Shown here piece by piece: positions 29,635 to 36,437 of a DNA stretch of 36,856 bases. Below the pieces are notes generated by a model. That model had not been told where the DNA came from, ran no database searches, and was given only the letters and a program-made list of their open reading frames with translations. The stretch is taken from IMG/VR virus record IMGVR_UViG_3300001450_008977, positions 8,039 to 44,894 of that record. One strand, written 5' to 3'. Within the stretch, counting starts at the first letter, position 1. Every line of letters begins with the position of its first letter. The stretch is from a virus. A program made the translations under genes and the position numbers.

Positions 29635-29677
29635 ATTATTCTCCGGATTACAAGATGAAATTTATTCAGATAAATAA
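29426..29677 (+). CDS. Overlapping-frame protein (83 aa), Ser/Pro-rich with basic C-terminus
   Basis: Reads in the +1 frame relative to the zinc-ribbon gene from an ATG 16 nt inside it and goes on 43 nt past its stop. Composition: 'KPNQSPAKNAEE', 'TSPSRSLTAE', then a basic segment 'DPKRSRISVRRLF' and 'SGLQDEIYSDK'. The part beyond the first frame's stop still looks like protein. It could be a real dual-coded gene or a frame kept open by chance; codon use cannot settle it by eye. The terminator follows 3 nt after its stop, consistent with this being the real end of the transcription unit. Confidence 0.45.
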   Translation: MSISPKPNQSPAKNAEESTLNKDSFSEKPQESLQEQAKHPTSPSRSLTAETVDTSMKSSDPKRSRISVRRLFSGLQDEIYSDK

Positions 29678-29679
29678 TT

Positions 29680-29703
29680 AGAGGCTTCGGCCTCTTTTTT
29701 ATT
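29680..29703 (+). terminator. Rho-independent terminator after 29426 frame
   Basis: AGAGGC-TTCG-GCCTCT (29680-29695) with a UUCG tetraloop, followed by a T run into 29701. Strong and short. Ends the 28585-29677 unit. Confidence 0.93.
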
Positions 29704-29754
29704 AGTCATATTAGCTATTTATTATTAAACCGTTACACCTAAACTTGTTTTCGT

Positions 29755-30009
29755 ATGTTTAATAACTTAAAACTTAAATGGATGGCTTTTACAGACATAT
29801 TCAAAGAAAAAAATGATATCAACGAAAAATCAGTAGTTGGTTTCATGGCATTCGCTATTATGGTACTTTTTGCAGTTGCAGACCTGGTTACAGGTTATGT
29901 AGGTGAAGATTTAGTAATCAATGAATTTATATACGATTCTTTTGTATATATTGTTCTTGGTTCATTCGGTATAGCAGAAGCAGGAAAAATATTTGGCAGT
30001 AAAAAATAA
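29755..30009 (+). CDS. Two-helix membrane protein, holin candidate (84 aa)
   Basis: Membrane helices at about 26-46 ('VVGFMAFAIMVLFAVADLV') and 58-78 ('FIYDSFVYIVLGSFGIAEAG'), charged ends, and short length fit class II holins. It heads the stretch leading to an amidase endolysin that has no signal peptide and so needs a holin. Two starts are possible: 29755, or 29782 (M10), because a promoter-like TTTTCGTATGTTT covers 29749-29760. No -33 element is visible for it. Not proven as a holin. Confidence 0.6.
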   Translation: MFNNLKLKWMAFTDIFKEKNDINEKSVVGFMAFAIMVLFAVADLVTGYVGEDLVINEFIYDSFVYIVLGSFGIAEAGKIFGSKK

Positions 30010-30020
30010 AAATATTTATT

Positions 30021-31238
30021 ATGAAAAAATTAATACTAATCACCCTGTTATGCCTTAGCACCGCAGCTAACGCTCAGGATAAACCTAACCTTTTTAAATC
30101 CATATACGACGATTTCTTAAAATACGGTACAGTTTATGTTGCTGGAGATATATCTAACTCTATTGAAGCAGCAGCACCATCTTACTTTGTAAGAACTAAC
30201 CAAGATGGTAGTTTATATTCTATACCAGATGTAATAGATGTTACACCAGTATATCCATTCGATTATAGACTTGGATTTGGTATTAGAAAACTAGCAAGAT
30301 ATGATTACGAAAGAAAACCTAAAAACTTTTACGACGGAACAGAGAACCAACTAACATTTGCAGCTCCAACATCAGCAGTTAAAGGGTTAGAGTATCAGAT
30401 TCATTTTGAAAAAGAAAGATGGAGAGGTGAAGAATTTCAGAACCATCACTTGTTTTTAAAACATACAGGTAAGTATCATATTGTTAAACTTGAAAGCAGA
30501 GAAGAAGATAAGATAAACCTAGAGTACTTCTCAGCAGAAGTAAGAGCTAGACTACCAATAGGTAAGAAGTTTTCTATATCAGCTGGAGCAATAGCAAGAG
30601 GACATGAAAGAGCATATGGATACAATCCAATTGAAATATGGTTAAATGAAACTAAAATGTACACAGATCCTAACACTGATGAAGAATTTGAATACCCAGC
30701 AAATCCTTGGTACACTTTAGGATTTGAATATGGTTATTCAGACCATTTTACAACTTATACAGATGTTAATACTGGAGCTACAACTCAAGATTGGATTTGG
30801 AAAAATGAAAACGGAGAAATAGTAGCATATTCTGACATTGATTTTAGAGAAAATGTATTCGGAGATTTGATGAATAGGTATAATAACGAAGCTTGGGAGG
30901 AATTAGACTCATGGGTTGAAGTAGCTCCTATCGTTGGATTTGATTTTTATCATTATAAAAGAGACTTCTGGTTACATGGTTATGCAAACTACATACTTCC
31001 TTACCATAAGTACTTTAAAGGAGAAGAAGAGTTTTCTTACCTAAATAGAAATAACTGGGGAAAGGGTGGATTAGTACTAGATAACGATCAAGAACAATGG
31101 GATGATTATTCAGCTGGAATAGCATTTGGTTGGAAAGTAGGAAAAAATATAGGTATATTTGTTGAAGGTGAATATACAAAGATGTGGGATAGTGAATTAT
31201 ATCAATCTACATTCGGTTTAAATTATACCTTTAAATAA
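30021..31238 (+). CDS. Predicted outer-membrane beta-barrel protein
   Basis: 405 aa. A Sec signal peptide (residues 1-18, ending A-N-A before QD) is followed by alternating polar/aromatic strands with many Tyr, Trp and Asn and no long hydrophobic helix, and the protein ends in 'STFGLNYTFK', a barrel-like C-terminal strand with an aromatic near the end. It should be made by the infected cell and inserted in its outer membrane. Possible roles: blocking superinfecting phage, altering permeability, or lysis timing. It is followed by a surface lipoprotein gene 8 nt later. The specific family is not recognised. Confidence 0.72.
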   Translation: MKKLILITLLCLSTAANAQDKPNLFKSIYDDFLKYGTVYVAGDISNSIEAAAPSYFVRTNQDGSLYSIPDVIDVTPVYPFDYRLGFGIRKLARYDYERKPKNFYDGTENQLTFAAPTSAVKGLEYQIHFEKERWRGEEFQNHHLFLKHTGKYHIVKLESREEDKINLEYFSAEVRARLPIGKKFSISAGAIARGHERAYGYNPIEIWLNETKMYTDPNTDEEFEYPANPWYTLGFEYGYSDHFTTYTDVNTGATTQDWIWKNENGEIVAYSDIDFRENVFGDLMNRYNNEAWEELDSWVEVAPIVGFDFYHYKRDFWLHGYANYILPYHKYFKGEEEFSYLNRNNWGKGGLVLDNDQEQWDDYSAGIAFGWKVGKNIGIFVEGEYTKMWDSELYQSTFGLNYTFK

Positions 31239-31246
31239 GAAAGATA

Positions 31247-31822
31247 ATGAAAAAATTAATACTATTTTTAACGCTTATACTTTTCCTTGGATGTTCCAAA
31301 GATGATGTAGCAGAAGAAAGAGAACTATTATTTGAAATAAGTTTAGATGGAGATTCATTTGACCCCTATGAAAGATACTCTATAGTAACTTCTTTTGGAG
31401 GAGAACAATTAGGAGCTAATGGTAAACTAAGAAAAATATTTATTCTATATCTTCAAATAGATGATGGTGAAGCAAGGTTAGATAGACAACACTTTGCAAT
31501 GTACTTATTAGATTCAGATGCAGTAGATGATGGTTCATTATTGGATGTAGGTACTTACACTTGGGAAAGCCCAGATAACAAATATGCTGGTGTAGAAATA
31601 CCTGGTAACGATGAGTATATAGTTTGGAACGAAGTAATAGTAGGAGAAATTGTTAAACCAGATGAAGATAATTTTTATGACCCTTCATTAATTTGTTTAA
31701 CTGTTGAAGGAGAGTTCTACAATCCATATATTCAGAGAACAATGACAGTATCAATGAGATTAGAAAACTTTCCAATAGGACAAGATATAACATCTACTCC
31801 ATATGGGTTTTTATTAGACTAA
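31247..31822 (+). CDS. Surface-exposed lipoprotein (191 aa)
   Basis: N-terminus 'MKKLILFLTLILFLGCSKDD' has a perfect lipobox L-F-L-G-C16 followed by S-K-D-D, a signal that in Bacteroidota sends lipoproteins to the outer leaflet of the outer membrane. The mature part looks beta-rich and acidic ('DDGEARLDRQHFAMYLLDS', 'DVGTYTWES', 'LTVEGEF', 'MTVSMRLENF'), resembling the immunoglobulin-like or DUF-type lipoproteins common in flavobacteria. Next to a predicted outer-membrane barrel, it may cap or shield a phage receptor. Confidence 0.85.
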   Translation: MKKLILFLTLILFLGCSKDDVAEERELLFEISLDGDSFDPYERYSIVTSFGGEQLGANGKLRKIFILYLQIDDGEARLDRQHFAMYLLDSDAVDDGSLLDVGTYTWESPDNKYAGVEIPGNDEYIVWNEVIVGEIVKPDEDNFYDPSLICLTVEGEFYNPYIQRTMTVSMRLENFPIGQDITSTPYGFLLD

Positions 31823-31825
31823 GAA

Positions 31826-32107
31826 ATGGCAAAACAAATAGGAGAGGAGACTAAGATTACCTTAGACCTTAAAACAATTGGATTAATAGTAGTAGGGCTA
31901 TCATCTTTAATAGGAATGTGGTTCGCACTCCAAGCTGACATTGAAGAAGCTAAAGAACTTCCAGCACCAGAGATTCAAAGAATAGAATTTCAAATGAAAG
32001 ATGAAGCTATTAGAGATGCAATTATCAATACTCAGGATGATGTAGAAGAAATAAAAGAACAACTTAAGAAGATAGATGAGAGGTTGTTTGATCTTCAAAA
32101 AAGATAA
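31826..32107 (+). CDS. Single-pass membrane protein with coiled coil (93 aa)
   Basis: Membrane helix 'TIGLIVVGLSSLIGMWFAL' (about 17-35), then a heptad-patterned helix 'IINTQDDVEEIKEQLKKIDERLF' (partly quoted). Start 4 nt after the lipoprotein. Shape is like phage holin accessory or antiholin proteins, but no family is recognised. It may be the lysis-timing partner of the 29755 protein. Confidence 0.6.
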   Translation: MAKQIGEETKITLDLKTIGLIVVGLSSLIGMWFALQADIEEAKELPAPEIQRIEFQMKDEAIRDAIINTQDDVEEIKEQLKKIDERLFDLQKR

Positions 32108-32111
32108 TAAC

Positions 32112-32513
32112 ATGAAAAATTTAATAGTTGCATTATTATTATTATTTTCACTGAGCAATTTCAGCCAGCAAATCTTAACTGATGATAATTTTGAAGAAGC
32201 TATAAATGGTCGATCAGCTTTTCAAGATGATGACATTTCAATAGTAGTTGTAGAGTTTTGGGCCTCATTTAATGATTCTAATTCATTTAGTGATTGGGGT
32301 AAATTAAAAGGTATTAAATACTATAAAGTAGATATTTCTAAATCACCTAAAGCTAAAAAAGACCATAAAGTTAGAACAATTCCACATATTATTATATTTT
32401 TTGACGGGTACGATGAAAAACATTTTAAAGCAGGTTTAGATTTTGCTATAAAGGATTCATGGGAAGACATTCAAGAAGTTATAGATGAACTATTAAACGA
32501 AAGTAAATTTTAA
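32112..32513 (+). CDS. Secreted thioredoxin-fold protein without active-site cysteines
   Basis: 133 aa from ATG 32112; the longer in-frame ORF from 32076 would put extra residues before a clean signal peptide and overlap the upstream gene. The signal peptide runs to the S-Q-Q near residue 20 ('NLIVALLLLFSLSNFSQ'). The mature part keeps thioredoxin landmarks, 'VVVEFWASFN' where F-W-A-x-W-C-G-P-C is expected, and the cis-Pro strand 'VRTIPHIIIFFDG' (P91), but both active-site cysteines are gone. It should be a periplasmic binding or scaffold protein, not a redox enzyme. Confidence 0.78.
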   Translation: MKNLIVALLLLFSLSNFSQQILTDDNFEEAINGRSAFQDDDISIVVVEFWASFNDSNSFSDWGKLKGIKYYKVDISKSPKAKKDHKVRTIPHIIIFFDGYDEKHFKAGLDFAIKDSWEDIQEVIDELLNESKF

Positions 32514-32527
32514 ATAATGTAGTTAAG

Positions 32528-33019
32528 ATGGCAATTATACCAAAAGGAATAGTAATACATAGTATGGGCGAATACCTTCAATGGAAGGACGAGTGGATAA
32601 CAGCCCACGATTTCTTAAAGGAGTTAAAATTATCCGTACATGGATTTATTCACCCTGATGGAACTTATGAGAAAATGATCTCTTCTCCTGGTAAAGCTTT
32701 TCATGCCGGTAAATCAAAATGGGATGGGTTATCTAACCTAAACTCTCATTACTTAGGCTTTGAGTTACTAGTGCCAGGCAAACAGTCGTACTACTCTTTT
32801 ACACAGGCAATTAAACAACCAGGTACTTACTCGGAAGCTCAATTTGAATCAGCACTATCTACTTGTAAATGGTGGATGAAACAATATAATATTCCAGCTT
32901 CTAACATTGTAAGACATTCAGATTGTTCTGGAGATCACGTTAGAGGAGATAGAAAAGGTAAGGTAGATCCAGGATCAGCCTTTGAATGGGAAAGATTTCA
33001 AGCAGCACTAGTTGCTTAA
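32528..33019 (+). CDS. N-acetylmuramoyl-L-alanine amidase (endolysin, Amidase_2/PGRP)
   Basis: 163 aa. Zinc ligands are H11 ('GIVIHSM'), H130 ('IVRHSDC') and D147 in 'KVDPGSAF', the T7-lysozyme-like arrangement. Cuts the amide bond between muramic acid and the stem peptide. No signal peptide and no extra cell-wall-binding domain, so release depends on a holin. Starts a few nt after the thioredoxin-fold gene, in the lysis region, followed directly by a spanin-like pair. Confidence 0.93.
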   Translation: MAIIPKGIVIHSMGEYLQWKDEWITAHDFLKELKLSVHGFIHPDGTYEKMISSPGKAFHAGKSKWDGLSNLNSHYLGFELLVPGKQSYYSFTQAIKQPGTYSEAQFESALSTCKWWMKQYNIPASNIVRHSDCSGDHVRGDRKGKVDPGSAFEWERFQAALVA

Positions 33020-33041
33020 TCGAATTAGTTTTCTTATATTA
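33012..33041 (+). promoter_or_regulatory. Bacteroidota-type promoter, spanin-like genes (leaderless)
   Basis: TTG at 33012-33014, inside the end of the amidase gene, a 20-nt spacer ending TTTTCT, and TATATTA at 33035-33041. ATG at 33047 is 12 nt from the first T of the -7 box. Confidence 0.82.
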
Positions 33042-33046
33042 TAATA

Positions 33047-33403
33047 ATGAACAGAACAAGTGTTATATTACTGTGTCTTACTACTTTAGCTATTTTCTAT
33101 ATAATAGATAAAAAACCTACTATAGATATTGCTAAGTATGAACTTCAAATTAATATTCTTCAACAAAAAATTTTATCATTAGAAACAGTTAATGATAGCT
33201 TACAGGTAGAATCTAAAGAACTAGAGAAAGCAGTAGCAGCTTACGATATTAAAATAGATAATTTAAATAGAAACATAAATGTTATTAAAAAAGAAACTAA
33301 ACAAAAGCTTGATGCTATCGATTATTTCGGTGATGATATGCTTGAGCAGTTTTTCGCAGAACGATATAAAGGCAGACTCTACGAAAACGATACAGTTAAG
33401 TAA
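33047..33403 (+). CDS. Spanin-like (i-spanin/Rz-type) protein
   Basis: 118 aa: one N-terminal membrane helix 'SVILLCLTTLAIFYIID' (5-21), then a periplasmic coiled coil from about 28 to 95 ('LQINILQQKILSLETV', 'LQVESKELEKAVAAYDI'). This is the i-spanin layout: inner-membrane anchor with a helical periplasmic part. It directly follows the endolysin and its 3' end (125 nt) overlaps, in another frame, a second secreted coiled-coil protein. Sequence homology to known Rz is not visible, so the call rests on topology and position. Confidence 0.6.
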   Translation: MNRTSVILLCLTTLAIFYIIDKKPTIDIAKYELQINILQQKILSLETVNDSLQVESKELEKAVAAYDIKIDNLNRNINVIKKETKQKLDAIDYFGDDMLEQFFAERYKGRLYENDTVK

Positions 33404-33719
33404 CCCTATAGCTAAATTAGTTATAAAGGATTTAATACAAGGAGATGCTAGTTCAAAAGAATTAGATGCTATGTTTAAGCTGATATCAGTTACTAACGAA
33501 AAGTTAGTCACACAGTCGGATTTAGTTAATAATCTTAAGACTCAAACTTCTACTTTAAACAGCATTATACTACAGAAAGATAGTCAAATAGACACTCAAG
33601 CTGACTTATCTAAAGATCTACAATCAGCTTTAAAAAAAGCTAATAGGCAAAAGAAACTCTACCAAATAGGATCTGCAATAGGATTAGCTGCCGTACTCCT
33701 TCAAGTGATTGGCAACTAA
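33279..33719 (+). CDS. Secreted coiled-coil protein with C-terminal membrane helix, spanin candidate
   Basis: 146 aa. An N-terminal signal sequence ('LMLSIISVMICLSSFS', starting at M1 or M12) contains one Cys, then a periplasmic coiled coil with heptads ('LVTQSDLVNNLKTQTSTLNS'), and a C-terminal membrane helix 'LYQIGSAIGLAAVLLQVIG'. An N-terminal lipid anchor or signal plus a C-terminal inner-membrane helix is the topology of unimolecular spanins (T1 gp11-like). The 'VMIC' box is not a good lipobox, so lipidation is uncertain. Its start lies inside the preceding gene in a different frame, as in nested spanin genes. Confidence 0.6.
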   Translation: MLLKKKLNKSLMLSIISVMICLSSFSQNDIKADSTKTIQLSNPIAKLVIKDLIQGDASSKELDAMFKLISVTNEKLVTQSDLVNNLKTQTSTLNSIILQKDSQIDTQADLSKDLQSALKKANRQKKLYQIGSAIGLAAVLLQVIGN

Positions 33720-33745
33720 CTTAACTATTTATAATAAACAATATT

Positions 33746-34903
33746 ATGTGGAAAAATGTGAAAAAAGGTTTATTTCCTTTTATTATTGCCTTTTCTGCTC
33801 TATCAGTATCTGCATCAGCAGCATTTTATTCAGTATATGGATTAAGTAAGCTATTTGCAGGAGCACAATTTGAAGTAATTATAATGGCTGGTTCTTTAGA
33901 AGTAGCTAAGTTAGTTATAGCATCGCTTTTATACCAGTACTGGGATACTATAAATAAAGCTCTTAGAGCGTATCTTATTGTGGCTGCTATAGTATTAGTA
34001 GTTATTACTAGTATGGGTATTTATGGATTTTTAAGTGCAGCATATCAAGATACTTATGCTAACTTACTAATTAATGAAAATAAAATAGAATTTTTAGATA
34101 ATAAAGCACAATTTTATGAAGACGATATACAACGCTACGAAAAAGAGCTTACACAAATTAGCAGTAATATTGCTATTCTTTCTAATGCCAAGGCTCAGTC
34201 GATCCAGGTACGAGACACCACGGTTTCTGGGGGCGTTAGATCAACCATCTCTACTGCCGAACTTAGGCTTTCGCAGAAACGTATTGAAGTTGAAGAAGAG
34301 AATAGAAAAGCTGTTCAAGAAAAAAGACAGATAGCTGCTGATAGCTTACAAAAATTTAAATTACAAATACTTAACCTAAATAATAATTCAGAGATAGCTG
34401 GAGAATTAGGACCATTAAAATATTTATCCGGTTTAACAGATACTCCAATGGATGTTATTATTAATATTCTTTTATTAGTAATTATTTTTGTATTCGATCC
34501 TTTAGCAATTTCATTAGTTGTAGCTGCTAATTTTGCTTTTGATATAGCTTACCCTAGGAAATTAAAAAACATATACGGTGAAAAAGAAGTATCTAAAGAA
34601 GAGAGCAGAATCTTTCCTGAAGATTATGATGAAAACAGAATGAATATTATAGGTCAGAATGGTAATGATGGAGATCATTACGATAAAGATAGTAAAGTAA
34701 TAGAAGAAGAGTCTACTGGAGATTTTAAAGACTTTACAAAAAATTATGCTAAGTACATGATTATAGAAAAAGACGGTACTAGAACTTTTTTAGATAAGAA
34801 ACCAAGATTTGAAACTAAACCTAACAGCATTGTTGTTACTCTTGCTGATGGACGAAGAGGTAAAATTAATAGAGGAGACGACAGCAGAATTATCTATATG
34901 TAG
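33746..34903 (+). CDS. Large coiled-coil membrane protein
   Basis: 385 aa. Three membrane helices in the first 100 residues (9-33, 41-65, 74-100), a long coiled coil (about 106-205) that by topology should be periplasmic, a fourth membrane segment (237-268), and a charged cytoplasmic tail rich in Asp, Glu and Lys. The layout resembles DUF4407-type and other bacterial coiled-coil membrane proteins. The region 34190-34285 (residues ~149-180) has strikingly higher G+C and different codon use, with reading frame kept, suggesting a recombined segment. Function unknown. Confidence 0.7.
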   Translation: MWKNVKKGLFPFIIAFSALSVSASAAFYSVYGLSKLFAGAQFEVIIMAGSLEVAKLVIASLLYQYWDTINKALRAYLIVAAIVLVVITSMGIYGFLSAAYQDTYANLLINENKIEFLDNKAQFYEDDIQRYEKELTQISSNIAILSNAKAQSIQVRDTTVSGGVRSTISTAELRLSQKRIEVEEENRKAVQEKRQIAADSLQKFKLQILNLNNNSEIAGELGPLKYLSGLTDTPMDVIINILLLVIIFVFDPLAISLVVAANFAFDIAYPRKLKNIYGEKEVSKEESRIFPEDYDENRMNIIGQNGNDGDHYDKDSKVIEEESTGDFKDFTKNYAKYMIIEKDGTRTFLDKKPRFETKPNSIVVTLADGRRGKINRGDDSRIIYM

Positions 34904-34933
34904 TTGGTTCTTATAGATATTTTTCTTATCTTA
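34904..34933 (+). promoter_or_regulatory. Bacteroidota-type promoter before DUF1599-like gene (leaderless)
   Basis: TTG at 34904-34906, directly after the preceding stop, a 20-nt spacer ending TTTTCT, and TATCTTA at 34927-34933. ATG at 34939 is 12 nt from the first T of the -7 box. Confidence 0.8.
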
Positions 34934-34938
34934 ATTAT

Positions 34939-35289
34939 ATGAAAGAACCTATAAAAGCCCTCCCGGTACTAAAAAAAGAGTACCCACTTATTTACAAAGC
35001 CTATAAAGATATATCAGACGAACAGTTTGAACTATTTGCTAAGAAGCATTTAGACTACGGTATGGGTAATGTAGCCGCTGGTACTCAATTAGTAAATCAA
35101 GAAGAAGTTGACTTCGCTTTAGTTGGACTCTGGTATAGAATATCAGATAAAGTAAATAGATGGAAGAATATGATTCTATCAAATAGAAAAGCTCACAACG
35201 AATCTTTAATAGATACTTTTCAAGACTTAAGTAACTATGGTATTATATCTCAGATAGTACAAAAGGGTTTATGGAAGAAATCTAAATAA
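34939..35289 (+). CDS. DUF1599-like (nucleotide modification associated domain 1) protein
   Basis: 116 aa, helical. 'FELFAKKHLDYGMGNVAAG', then 'ALVGLWYRISDKVNRWKNM' and 'SLIDTFQDLSNYGII' match the F-x-x-K-x-x-D-Y-G ... R-x-x-D-K-x-x-R-x-x-N pattern of DUF1599, a family repeatedly found beside DNA-modification genes in phages. Its biochemical role is not settled. Here it supports the view that this genome carries modified bases. First gene of the last transcription unit in the window. Confidence 0.65.
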   Translation: MKEPIKALPVLKKEYPLIYKAYKDISDEQFELFAKKHLDYGMGNVAAGTQLVNQEEVDFALVGLWYRISDKVNRWKNMILSNRKAHNESLIDTFQDLSNYGIISQIVQKGLWKKSK

Positions 35290-35295
35290 AATATA

Positions 35296-36213
35296 TTGAA
35301 AAGAAAACTAAAAGGACCTGTGAAGGTCGTTTGGGAGAGTAAAATCAAACAAACACCTTCTAAGTTAACTCACATTTCGTATAGTTCTATTAGCACTTAT
35401 AACAAATGTCCTAAGTTATGGGATATGCAATATAGAAAGAGAGCAGTACCGTTTACTCAAAATATCTATACTACTTTTGGTACAGCATTTCATGAAACGT
35501 TACAGCATTACTTAGAGGTAATGTATCATAACTCTGTTAAAGATGCTAATGAAATAGATATTAATAACCTTTTATATGACAATATGATTAAAGCATATAG
35601 ATCAGGTAAGGCAGTTAACGGTCATGAGCACTACTCTAATGCAGATGAACTTAATAGCTTTTGGTTAGACGGTAAACATATATTAGACTTTATTAAAAAG
35701 AAGAGGTCTATATACTTCGGTACTAAGACTATGAAGCTTGCAGGAGTAGAGACATTATTATATCAGCAGATTAAACCAGGTGTGGTATTTAAAGGATTAG
35801 TTGACTTAGTCTTCTATCACCCTAATACTGATACTTGGACAGTTATGGATATAAAGACTTCTACTAGAGGATGGAATGATACTTACAAAAAGAATCCTAA
35901 CCTAACTGCTCAGGTTATCTTATATAGAGAGTTCTTTGCTAAGCAATTTAACATAGACCCTAGTAAGATTAATGTAGAGTTCTTTATAGTTAAAAGAAGA
36001 GTACCTAAAGATGCTGAATTTGCATCTATGCAAAGAAGAGTTCAAGAGTTTAAACCTAACTCAGGCCCTAGAAAAACTAAACAAGTTATAGAGTCTATGA
36101 ATAATTTTTTAACTAATGTATTAGATGATAAAGGTAAGTATTTAGATATAGACCATAGCTGTAAGTCTCCTCTTGGTAAGTGTGATCACTGTTTACCATT
36201 TTCGGGATTTTAG
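35296..36213 (+). CDS. RecB/Cas4-like PD-(D/E)XK exonuclease
   Basis: 305 aa. 'HISYSSISTYNKCPKLWDMQY' (partly quoted) is the N-terminal 'S-x-S-x-x-x-Y-x-x-C-P-x-x-W/Y' of RecB-family nucleases with C38; the nuclease core has H88-type 'FGTAFHETL', D170 ('GLVDLVF') and D185-I-K187 ('VMDIKTS'), with Q at 'LTAQVILYREF'. The C-terminus has C289-x6-C296-x2-C299, which with C38 gives four cysteines placed like the 4Fe-4S 'iron staple' of AddB and Cas4. A role in DNA end processing or recombination is likely. It begins with TTG (35296); no earlier ATG exists in frame. Confidence 0.85.
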   Translation: MKRKLKGPVKVVWESKIKQTPSKLTHISYSSISTYNKCPKLWDMQYRKRAVPFTQNIYTTFGTAFHETLQHYLEVMYHNSVKDANEIDINNLLYDNMIKAYRSGKAVNGHEHYSNADELNSFWLDGKHILDFIKKKRSIYFGTKTMKLAGVETLLYQQIKPGVVFKGLVDLVFYHPNTDTWTVMDIKTSTRGWNDTYKKNPNLTAQVILYREFFAKQFNIDPSKINVEFFIVKRRVPKDAEFASMQRRVQEFKPNSGPRKTKQVIESMNNFLTNVLDDKGKYLDIDHSCKSPLGKCDHCLPFSGF

Positions 36214-36248
36214 CCTATTTATATATAAATATATAAAGATATATAGTT

Positions 36249-36437
36249 ATGATAAGAAATGAAAAATTAACTTCGGTTAAAATTACTCAACCCCTTTTCG
36301 ATCATTTTAAAATGGCTTGCCTTCAAGAAAATTTTTCTTTTAAAAAGCTTGCAGATCGTGCAATTTATTTATACCTTACTGATAAGACCTTTAAGGATAA
36401 GATACATAAACAAAATAATATTAAATACAGTAAATAA
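36249..36437 (+). CDS. Ribbon-helix-helix-like protein (62 aa)
   Basis: 'LTSVKITQPLFDHFKMAC' gives a beta strand followed by a helix and 'FSFKKLADRAIYLYLTD' the second helix, as in ribbon-helix-helix regulators of the Arc/CopG type. It could bind DNA as a dimer and regulate phage transcription. Basic tail. It follows an A/T-rich leader with the palindrome TATTTATA-TATAAATA. Its stop overlaps the next start (TAATG). Confidence 0.65.
   Translation: MIRNEKLTSVKITQPLFDHFKMACLQENFSFKKLADRAIYLYLTDKTFKDKIHKQNNIKYSK

Noticed and set aside
29749-29760. TTTTCGTATGTTT promoter-like box before the holin-like gene
   Set aside because: No TTG 19-21 nt upstream and it overlaps the first ATG; kept only as a note on the alternative start at 29782.
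34116-34334. 72-aa open frame over the high-G+C patch of the coiled-coil gene
   Set aside because: Explained by the patch; the main frame is continuous through it.
36216-36231. TATTTATATATAAATA, containing the T4 late-promoter-like TATAAATA
   Set aside because: It is a simple A/T palindrome in an A/T-rich leader, not seen at other genes here.
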